A stretch of DNA of 10,289 bases, from the NCBI GenBank assembly GCA_003024985.2, contig PXIH01S0021630.1, one strand, 5' to 3'. The position numbers were made by a program, and so were the translations under genes. Source of the stretch: Euperipatoides rowelli. Its lineage: Eukaryota > Onychophora > Udeonychophora > Euonychophora > Peripatopsidae. Under the pieces are notes generated by a model, which was given only the letters and a program-made list of their open reading frames with translations, was not told the DNA's origin and did not search any database. Shown here piece by piece: positions 1-7,052 of the stretch. Position 1 is the first letter of the stretch. Every line of letters starts with the position of its first letter.

Positions 1-78
1 AAGGCCAGACCAAGGCCAAGTTCTATTGGTCTCGAGAGCTCTCGAGACCAAGACCTGGCCTCGAGTACTACAACACTG
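1..78. mobile_element. Terminal part of a hAT-like DNA transposon, cut by the window edge
   Basis: The stretch ends in CTACAACACTG. Read on the minus strand it begins CAGTGTTGTAGTACTCGAG, which has the CAGTG-type start common in hAT-superfamily terminal inverted repeats. The sub-terminal part is built from repeated GAGACC, CTCGAG and GGCC words, a G+C-rich patch unlike the A+T-rich DNA that follows. A 26-bp perfect palindrome lies inside it. The other end is outside the window, so neither length nor target duplication can be confirmed. The next 8 bases (79-86, GAAAGCAT) are the candidate target-site copy, and a near-identical GAATGCAT lies at the matching place in the right arm of the inverted repeat (about 2168-2175, opposite strand). 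No coding sequence is visible. Assignment to hAT rests on the terminus and is an inference. Confidence 0.55.
26..51. repeat. Perfect 26-bp palindrome in the hAT-like terminus
   Basis: TTGGTCTCGAGAG is followed directly by its exact reverse complement, with no spacer. Outer partial pairing continues between GGCCAG (3-8) and CTGGCC (55-60). It contains two CTCGAG sites around a central GAGCTC. It is probably a sub-terminal structure of the transposon rather than a host element. Confidence 0.9.
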
Positions 79-110
79 GAAAGCATAGTACCATACTGTT
101 CATATATGGT

Positions 111-118
111 GTTATTAG
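111..118 (+). repeat. Left target-site duplication of the hAT-like element
   Basis: GTTATTAG lies immediately before the CAGTG terminus at 119 and is identical to 997-1004. The unoccupied counterpart is GTTATTAC on the minus strand at 2130-2137. Confidence 0.9.
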
Positions 119-996
119 CAGTGTTCGGAAGTAGTGCACTACTTGTAGTGCCACTACTGTAGCATACTACTTTTTTGAGTAGTGACTGAGTAGTTTCACT
201 ACATTTACATCATAGCAGTTTTATTGTAGTTCACTACAAAAAAAATGTAATTGTAGTGATATATTTTCACTACTTTTATATTCCATCTAACCAATAATTA
301 ATTTTCTTCTGAAATAGACCACAGATAAGTGAAACTAACAACATAACTTTTAAAGAAAAAATCCAATCTAAAGGCTAATCTGTATATTTTCTATTACTAA
401 CTAGAAATTTTTTTAAGAACAGTTTTACTGTTTTCACTACACAATGTTTTCATGTTAGATGATCTGCTTATGAATAATCAAACTCAGTACAACCCATTTG
501 ATCCTTAAGCCATAAAATTAATCCCAATTATTATGAATGAAGGACAGATTGGATCTTTAAATAAAGTAAAGAAAATACTAATGTACCATTAGTACTTTCT
601 TGGCAAAATTACAATAAATATTTCACCCTTTTAAAATTAATATAAAGAAAATTTCATAATTAAGGACTAATCTTTTAGAAACAAAAAAACTATTATTATT
701 TAAATAGTCAGCATCAAACATATCATTATTAATAGATTTTATACTGTATATTCTGTATATATTTATTTTGATGTACTGTATTTGCAAACATCTATTTTAC
801 AAAATGCTGATTTAGAAAGTATTTTTTTTTAAAAATTACTTTTGTAAAGTAGTTGTAGTTAGCTACTTTTCAAAAAATGTAGTTGTAGTTAACTACTTTT
901 CAAAAAATTTAATTGTAATTGTAGTTAACTATTTTTCTAAAAGTGTTAGTTGTAGTTGTAGCTCACTACTTTTTAAAAGTAGTTTTCCAAACCCTG
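119..996. mobile_element. Complete non-autonomous hAT-like element (878 bp)
   Basis: The left end reads CAGTGTTCGGAAGTAGTG, and the right end read on the minus strand is CAGGGTTTGGAAAACTACT. Ten of the first 12 positions agree, so these are terminal inverted repeats. The element is flanked by the identical 8-bp copies GTTATTAG (111-118 and 997-1004), the target-duplication length of hAT elements. Sub-terminal regions are dense in CACTAC/GTAGTG words at the left (about 129-280) and GTAGTT words at the right (850-980), as expected for transposase-binding repeats. The 550-bp centre is A+T-rich with no open frame of note, so the element cannot encode a transposase and would move only with one supplied elsewhere. 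The right arm of the surrounding inverted repeat carries the same site without the insertion. Confidence 0.88.
850..980 (+). repeat. Sub-terminal direct repeats of the hAT-like element
   Basis: Copies begin near 850, 880, 910 and 947. The first two are 30 bp and nearly identical, each of the form TAGTTGTAGTTA(G/A)CTACTTTT followed by CAAAAAAT. The later two are diverged and longer. Repeated GTAGTT words next to a hAT terminus are typical of transposase-binding arrays. That role is inferred here. Confidence 0.75.
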
Positions 997-1004
997 GTTA
1001 TTAG
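997..1004 (+). repeat. Right target-site duplication of the hAT-like element
   Basis: GTTATTAG lies immediately after the terminal CCCTG ending at 996 and is identical to 111-118. Sequence similarity with the right inverted-repeat arm resumes straight after it (TGTGGCAC against TATGGCAC). Confidence 0.9.
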
Positions 1005-1363
1005 TGTGGCACATATATGGTACAGTGGTTCAAACTCCATTAAATTAGGCTCATCGCCTTAAAAGTGTGGCAAGTTTGATGTCTCGTAATGAGTGCGCCA
1101 TCGTTTTAATTCTTAAAATATATTATATTGGTCTTGTCTATAAATTTACTTTTTTTGGCGGCATACTATTGGCAGACAAAATTATTGAAATTCAAATATG
1201 CAAATTTTTCTAATTTGCATAATCTTTTTGGTTCTATAACTTGATGCGCCAAGACTGAAATTTAAAAACACAAGATTTTTTTAAAAGTATCTTATGTGGT
1301 CATGAAAATGTCTTAGAAAGCAACTTGGCAATATTCTTTTTAATATTTTTATTTATTTATTGA

Positions 1364-1756
1364 AAAATCGGAAATATTAATCATTGCAAACAATTTTTGC
1401 TTTGTACAAATTCGTGCAAGTATTATATTATACCCTAGAATGATATAAGGTAAAGTAGGCTCATCATTTTAAAAGGTTATACTGAAGATGTGAACAAGTC
1501 TTAGTTATTGTATAAATGATTAGGCTACATATTGAAAAATCCAATGTCTAGAACTAAGATTAAGGCAAAATGCTTTTAAAATTAAGCCATAAATATCATT
1601 GTAGCACAGGCTGTGCAAATTATGTTTGAATAATAACATTGTAGGTGGTAAATATGTACGTATGTACTAATTGATAGAAAAATATGCCTAATTGTATCAA
1701 GGAATAATTGCAGAGTGATATTTATTTACATTATAGGGGGCACTTATGACTAATGA
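1364..1756. other. Spacer between the inverted-repeat arms; no gene seen
   Basis: About 390 bp of A+T-rich sequence that does not pair with itself. One segment near 1451-1476 (TAGGCTCATC then TTTTAAAAG) resembles 1041-1066 of the left arm in direct orientation, hinting at further internal duplication. No credible open frame or RNA gene is visible. Confidence 0.5.
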
Positions 1757-2178
1757 TCAACATAAACAAAAATATTAAAAATAATAGTGCCAAGTTTCTT
1801 TTTACGACATTTTATTGTCCACATAAGATACTTTGAAAAATATCTTGCATTTGTAAATTTCAGTCTTGGTGCATCAAGTTATAGAACTTTAAAGATTATG
1901 CAAATTAGCAAAATTTGCTTATTTTAATGTCAATAAATTTGTGAGCCAACAGTATGCCGTCAAAAAAAGTGCATTTCTAGAGACTAGAAGACCAATATAA
2001 TATATTTTAAGAATTAAAATGATGGCAGACTCATGACGCAATTAAGTTATGAGACATCACACTTGTTACACTTTGAGGGAATAAGCCTAATTCAATGGAA
2101 TTTGAACAACTGCGCCATGATGTGCCATAGTAATAACACCATATATGAACACTATGCTACCTGTACTATGCATTCTGA
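1757..2178. repeat. Right arm of the large imperfect inverted repeat (unoccupied copy)
   Basis: This is the reverse complement of the left arm without the hAT-like insertion. The inner limit is near TCAAC at 1757. Similarity runs outward to about 2178, where the left arm becomes masked by the hAT-like end. The site matching the insertion reads GTTATTAC on the minus strand (2130-2137), giving a within-window empty site. A short open frame at 2033-2227 lies in this repeat and crosses its outer limit. It shows no protein-like features and is not called as a gene. Confidence 0.8.
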
Positions 2179-2239
2179 AAATAATCAAGATAGCATACTG
2201 ATGGAACAAGGAATAATGTGCTTCTGAAGTTGTAATATA

Positions 2240-2450
2240 ATTTGGTTAGTATTTTTATAGCATGACATGTTGACCTTTGACCTAGCCCTGTGCCAAATTT
2301 ATTGGGATTATAAACAAAATAATTTGGAATTGATGTTTAGACATATCAAGGAACATTCCCACCAAGTTTCATGAATATCCATGACATCAACTATCACGAC
2401 CTGTCTGGGTCTTAGAAAAAATTGTTATGCACCATGTACTGTAGTTTTAC
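2240..2450. repeat. Probable dispersed repeat with TGACCTTTGACCT and CCAAGTTTCATGAA words
   Basis: The stretch contains TGACCTTTGACCTAG (2271-2285), GTGCCAAATTTATTGGG and CCACCAAGTTTCATGAATAT. From memory, this word combination recurs in old interspersed repeats of many marine invertebrate genomes. There is no second copy in the window, so the call rests on recognition only, and the limits are approximate. No coding frame is present. Confidence 0.4.
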
Positions 2451-3926
2451 TTTGATTTATTAACTAATTTGATATTTTTCTTAATAATTATGTCTCTGAT
2501 ACTTTGTTTACAAATATAGAAATAGGCCTAAATTATTATTATTTTGTCTATAATAAGACTTTTTAAGTCTTACCTCTTACTCTTATGAATAGAGTTCCAA
2601 TCTAAATAAATTATGATGCTTCAATAGATAAGGGAGATCATCTAATTATACTTGTAGAACTTAGGTTAAACATGTATGTAAATTGGCCTATATTAGAAGA
2701 ACCAGCTTGCAAAAACCAACAAATAAGACAATCAGGATGAGTTCAGAATTGTAAATGATTCATAATACATCCTGATAGCCTATAGGTTACAGTAACTAAC
2801 AGGTGAGAAATGATATAAAAAAAAGGAATGATATACAGTGTTTCTAATTAGGTATGAGTCTAAGTATTTCTTAAATTTTTCTAGTGAATTAATCTACAAG
2901 GATTTTTAGTAATGAAATTAGGCCTGTATCTTTTCTTTTGGTAAGTTATTTTTTTAACCCTTTTTACTCCATTAATTTTCAGAAATATTGATTCTACATC
3001 TCCAATATGGCCTAGGCCTACTGTACAAAATAATTTTTTTTTTTAAAAATTTTTTTTGATTAGATTTGATTAGAAATAGAAATGAAAATATAATTTTAAA
3101 TGATTTACAGGAATAGCTAATGATTTTTTTTACACACATAGCCTACAGTGCTAGTTATAATAATATTGTGTACGGTACCCTGTTTACCTATTTATATTGT
3201 GCGTTAGGGGATTGGAGGACTGGTAAGGGAAGGGTGAAAATGTCTTGGGGGACCAAGCCTATGCAAACTAAAAGGTACTGATACTGCGATCGTGAAGGGG
3301 ATCACTTGTATCTGAAATAAAATAATGTAAGATCCTTTGCCTAAATAGTTGTCCTTCTGATAAACCAATTTTCCAACGTTGTGTAAAAAATTTGTAGGCT
3401 ACAGTATTAGTGAAGATATACACAGTAATTTAATAGCCTATATAAAACAATTGCACATCCAAAGCAACGGATGTTTGTTTAAATCTAACAAGTAATTAGG
3501 CCTACAATGAAATAGGGATGAGTATACAAATTTGAGCTAATGCTCAGGTCTAACACAGAAGACGCTTTAGATATAAATCCTAACATATGAAAATATGTCT
3601 TAAGTTCTTAACTGTTGGTTTTACTATGCTTAGCAATTACTATATATAGCCTATGTAGGCTACAATATGTTTTAGTATAAATGTGTTGGAAAGCTATATT
3701 GTAAATGTTTTACATGCACAATTGTCTAAAGCTAATGATAAGTTTGATATTACCATCCGCTGATGACCATCTAACAAGCTATGGTTGCAATGTCATGGTT
3801 GGCACACACCTTTTGTTTAGCCCCACACCCTAGAAACATTAAGATTATATTGACTAAGGTCTGATGGAAGATGCCTGATTTTTGCTTCAACTGCACTTTT
3901 TATCACCTCTTAGCTTTTAGCAAGGG
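2451..3926. other. A+T-rich non-coding DNA; no gene seen
   Basis: No open frame or convincing exon is visible. The stretch is rich in short TAGGCCTA, TAGCCTA and TAGGCTA words (for example 2523-2530, 3013-3020, 3497-3504 and the hairpin 3647-3662). A strong donor-like CTG|GTAAGG occurs at 3222/3223 but has no coding or acceptor context, so no exon is called. Confidence 0.6.
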
Positions 3927-3974
3927 CTGATTGGTCTTATAAATTGTAGGGTGCTGGTGGTCCTGGCCAATCGG
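3927..3974 (+). promoter_or_regulatory. Candidate promoter patch: paired CCAAT (NF-Y-type) boxes
   Basis: CTGATTGGTC (3927-3936) is the reverse complement of GACCAATCAG, and GGCCAATCGG (3965-3974) is on the + strand. Both fit the ten-base NF-Y consensus RRCCAATSRS exactly. Their cores are about 37 bp apart, close to the roughly 32-bp spacing known for CCAAT pairs in cell-cycle gene promoters. TATAAAT lies between them at 3938-3944. The local sequence to about 4110 is less A+T-rich than its surroundings. If the small exon at 5438 is internal, a transcription start for the ATAD5 gene would be needed upstream, and this is the best candidate I see. No E2F-type GCGC site is visible. The call is speculative. 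Confidence 0.25.
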
Positions 3975-5437
3975 GTTGCACGTTGTTTGAGGGTAAAGGA
4001 TGTGGGAAGAAGATGGAATCTTCAGCTGACCAGATGAGGACAGGAGTATATTATTAGTATTTGCAACTTAAGGGTATCTGACCGGCAGGGATCCTGAGTA
4101 ACTTTCTGGCTTGGATATTGCTAGCAGTTTTATGGCTTTAACTATTGTTCTTGATCTTTGTTATTTTAAAAAGAGACAAGAGTGTTCATCTATAAAAGTC
4201 CTTTGCTAGAGTAAATACTGCCCAGGAGTCTTGGCAAATGTATGTGTTATATTGACTCACCACAGTATACTTATATTGTGTTAGCACTACCAACAATCTT
4301 TAGAACCAGCCCTGCCCAACATATATTATTTATTATTACTTTACTAGGTAGTAAACTATTTAGCCATTATAAGTCTTATTATATATGTAGCCTATATGTT
4401 TTATGAATAAATAGAGGGATGTTGGAGACAACTAAATAGTGATCAGCTGAACCATAACTAAACAGAAAAGTGTGTCTTTAACATGAATTTCAAAAACAAT
4501 GTAAAGCAAACTATTTGGTTTGCTTGATTACCAAATTATGAAAGTAATGATTAGCTTATAACCAACCAAACTAGTATAAGGATAAGCAGATATCATTGAA
4601 ATGCGATAACGTAATGTAAACATAATCACAGTTTTATTGTAGCTTATACTGCAGCTACTTAGTATGAATATAAAATGTGTAATGTCATGTATGTTTAAGC
4701 CATAAGGTTTTATATAGCCTAAATGCTTTGCACAACATTCATTCTGTGATTCTAACTTTATGTACTTACAGTGTGTGTGTCTGTAACAAAACAATACTGT
4801 ATTTCTTTATATATTATGATTGGTGGGATCAGTAACTGATGTACAGTATCTGTATGTATACACATATAAAAAGTTTATTATCAGCTTGGCATTACAGGTG
4901 TGACCGTGTGAATCAGGTGTTGGTGGAAAAATATATGATGTCCTGTATTAACAGATTATGTTGACAGGCACATTACAAATGTTGACTAATTTATTAGAGA
5001 TCAACTTGAATATTTGATTGTTCACTGAATTGAACCTACCATGTTACAAACTACAGTGTATACTTTACTATATAAGATCCATGATAATATCCCCTCCTAA
5101 AACCAGATTTAAGATTCTTAAGACTTAGAATAGTTTTCAATTTACAGATGGGTAATGGTTTATAACTAAGTTATATGAGTCCATTAATATAACCTTAGGA
5201 ATCCAGAGTTTATTTTACTAGACCTGAGGTAGGCCTATTTGGACAAAAAAAACAGTTTGTTTAAGAATTTTTTTGAGTTACAGTACAGTATCTTGAAGAA
5301 ATTCATGCTTTTTATTTTTTTGAAAAATAAAATACTGAAACAAAATGGTCAAAAATAATTACTAGATGTTCTCTACATGAGAGATGCTGTATATTTTAAT
5401 TTGTTTTCATTATTACATTTTTTTTTTTTTTTTTTAG
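3975..5437. other. Non-coding DNA upstream of the ATAD5 exon; perhaps a 5'-UTR intron
   Basis: No exon can be defended here. Donor-like strings exist (GG|GTAAAG at 3992/3993 and TGA|GTAACT at 4097/4098) that could close a 5'-UTR exon. The stretch ends in 18 or so T residues followed by AG (5436-5437), which looks like a 3' splice site. The remainder is A+T-rich with scattered TAGCCTA-type words. An 88-codon open frame on the minus strand (4528-4794) has no recognisable protein features and is not called. Confidence 0.45.
5436..5437 (+). other. Likely splice acceptor before the first coding exon
   Basis: A run of about 18 T residues (5418-5435) leads directly into AG, followed by GACTGCGG. 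This is an ideal polypyrimidine tract and acceptor, suggesting at least one upstream non-coding exon. A homopolymer T run next to a transcription start is the alternative. Confidence 0.55.
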
Positions 5438-5461
5438 GACTGCGGTATTGTTCTTTCAATC

Positions 5462-5506
5462 ATGTCGGGCAGCGAGACTTTGCCGAATCATGCAGGTCAA
5501 AGCAAG
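5462..5506 (+). CDS. ATAD5: ATAD5 first coding exon (15 codons)
   Basis: The ATG at 5462 has A at -3 and opens MSGSETLPNHAGQSK, ending at AAG|GTGTGC (donor GT 5507-5508). The exon is in phase 0 and joins the large exon at 7053 without changing frame. I infer that it starts the protein because human ATAD5, as I recall it, also has a short variable N-terminus just before a CKKRKKDD-like stretch, here LQKKAKDE at the start of the next exon. The reading frame stays open upstream through the acceptor at 5437 (eight codons), so an earlier start in an unseen exon cannot be excluded. The other GT nearby (5496-5497) would break the frame. The GTGTGC donor is acceptable but not strong, so transcript support is desirable. 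Confidence 0.6.
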
Positions 5507-5709
5507 GTGTGCTATCTGTTTAAAATATGTTTTAAGAGGATTTGGGCTTAAAAGTTATTTGAAAATGAGATTTGCATAAGTTTTTTTAAATTAATGTCCA
5601 GGTATAAAAAAATATTAACATTTCAATTTTCTAATTAATTTAATTTATTTTCTTAGTATCTAGGATCATTCTTCAGTAAGGTGGGCCACTGGACATTGTT
5701 TACGTTATA

Positions 5710-5775
5710 TTTTATCAGACTGGTGGGAACAAAGAATTATCTGCATACAAATTTGTTCCCACCAGCCTGATAAAA
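5710..5775. repeat. Intronic hairpin: 24-bp arms with one mismatch, 18-nt loop
   Basis: The left arm (5710-5733, containing CAGACTGGTGGGAAC) pairs with the right arm (5752-5775, containing GTTCCCACCAGCCTG). The only non-Watson-Crick position is A against C or T against G, depending on strand. The loop is 5734-5751. An outer 11-bp stem, TTCTTCAGTAA (5669-5679) with TTACTGAAGAA (5790-5800), encloses it with an asymmetric internal loop of 30 and 14 nt. It could be a small foldback (MITE-like) element or a microRNA-precursor-like hairpin. The sequence does not decide. Confidence 0.85.
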
Positions 5776-6349
5776 TGCCCTTTTAATTTTTACTGAAGAA
5801 GGAGCCTTATAAATTTTAATCAAATTTTAAAATGTATACTGTATATTTATTCTTAAAAATATTCTATAATTTATTATTGCATATCTCACACATGGCAGCC
5901 TAATTTTAGTTAGAATGGCTCATATATTAAGTTAGCTACTGTATAGGCTACTGCATTGGTAGTTGATCACCCTAATATAATTCAGATGTTTTTATACATT
6001 GATATTAACTTGATTGTCAACCAGTTGACAGGTCAGAAATAATTTGCTGTATCTGACGTTAGAAAGTCAAAATGGCACACTTAATTAAACTTAGAAAATC
6101 TGATGCTATATAATATAGCTATTGTTTATGAAGGTAAATAGGTTTTTGTAAAAAAAAATCCTTTCAAGGAGTGCTTTTCATAAAATGCCCATAACCACTA
6201 AATCAGCAGTAGGCCTACTGTTAGTATCCTCTCCTAAGAGCATACAAAATATCTGAACACTTTACAACATTGGCATATATTGTCACCTTTTAAGTACGTT
6301 TTGAACTAGGAGCTCTGAAAATTTTTAACAGATAGCATTGTTCACTATA

Positions 6350-6350
6350 N
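6350..6350. other. Undetermined base (N)
   Basis: A single N in intron 1, with a second at 6615. These are isolated ambiguous calls in A+T-rich DNA and do not affect the exons. Confidence 0.95.
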
Positions 6351-6913
6351 TTTTATAAAAACTTTTGACGGTTTCTGTTAGTATCCGAACATAAAAAACA
6401 TTGATTTTGAAAAAAAAAATTAAAAAATTTCTAATTGTTTCTGATTTAAACTGACACTATTACATGAAAATCGATGATATGAAAATAGAATTTACAAAAA
6501 ATCAATTAGCTAAGTTAAGTAGTTACCCGGTAATAAAATTCTCAAATAGGACATATTTTTAACTTAGTTTTACCTATTTCTTTATCCATTTTGAAACTAC
6601 AAAATTTAGATGAANAAAGTATTAATGTTGGTTATACTTATTAAATACTTAATTTTGAAGGTTTTAACTTTCATTTGATATAGGCTATGACATTCAATTG
6701 TTTAATTAATTTGATTTTTTTTAAAAAGTGGACCTTTTCTCATGGACAGACCCAAAACAAATTTGTAACTACTTTGTAGAAGTCAGATTGACCTACGCAA
6801 CTAATTAATTTCAAGAAACTAAGTTTATGAAATGTACAATACTTATTTTTACGAGGCTTATTTAATTTTTAAATGTGTATAATAATATATTTGATAAATT
6901 CATAAAATATTGC

Positions 6914-6941
6914 AAAATCCAATAAATGATTATTGGATTTT
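6914..6941. repeat. Perfect 12-bp inverted repeat with 4-nt loop
   Basis: AAAATCCAATAA, loop ATGA (6926-6929), then TTATTGGATTTT. It lies about 110 bp before the exon 2 acceptor and is followed by T-rich runs. It is most likely a chance or slippage-derived hairpin in A+T-rich intron DNA. An effect on splicing is possible but unsupported. Confidence 0.85.
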
Positions 6942-7052
6942 TTAAATTATTTTTTAAAATTATTTTATTTCTTTTCTATTTTTTGTTGGTTTCAATGTGT
7001 TCCATTGGTTTCTTTTTAATGCTTTTTTTTTTCATCATTTGTTTCTTTTTAG

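Larger units (their letters stand above)
79..1363. repeat. Left arm of a large imperfect inverted repeat, split by a hAT-like insertion
   Basis: Positions 79-118 and 1005-1363 match the reverse complement of about 1757-2178. Landmarks shared by both arms in mirrored order are TGTTCATATATGGTGTTATTA, a 30-bp-plus run around 1107-1138 (matching about 1986-2018), the GGCATACT segment, TAACTTGATGC, AGACTGAAATTTA, AGTATCTTATGTGG and ACTTGGCA. Similarity looks like roughly 80% by eye, with small indels. The arm is interrupted at 119-996 by a later transposon insertion. Its outer limit is hidden by the hAT-like end at 1-78. The family is not recognised. It could be a long-terminal-repeat foldback or MITE-type element, or two copies of a dispersed repeat in opposite orientation. 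Confidence 0.8.
5507..7052 (+). other. Intron 1 of ATAD5 (1,546 bp)
   Basis: It begins GTGTGC and ends TTTGTTTCTTTTTAG (acceptor AG 7051-7052) after a long T-rich tract, the expected form of an animal intron. It is A+T-rich and contains two hairpins (5710-5775 and 6914-6941) and two undetermined bases (6350 and 6615). No exon or open frame was found inside. Confidence 0.65.

Noticed and set aside
2033-2227. 64-codon open frame on the + strand
   Set aside because: It lies in the right arm of the inverted repeat and crosses its limit, with no protein-like composition or start context. It is a chance frame.
3190-3224. 5'-UTR exon ending at the strong donor CTG|GTAAGG (3222/3223)
   Set aside because: Only the donor is convincing. 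No promoter, acceptor or coding evidence supports an exon.
4501-4525. Short inverted repeat AGCAAAC / GTTTGCT
   Set aside because: Seven-base arms are within chance expectation for a window of this size.
4528-4794. 88-codon open frame on the minus strand
   Set aside because: A+T-driven chance frame with no recognisable domain, splice context or neighbouring gene.
5496-5497. Alternative donor GCAG|GTCAAA in the first coding exon
   Set aside because: It would leave 34 coding bases and shift the frame of the 619-codon exon. The donor at 5507 keeps the frame.
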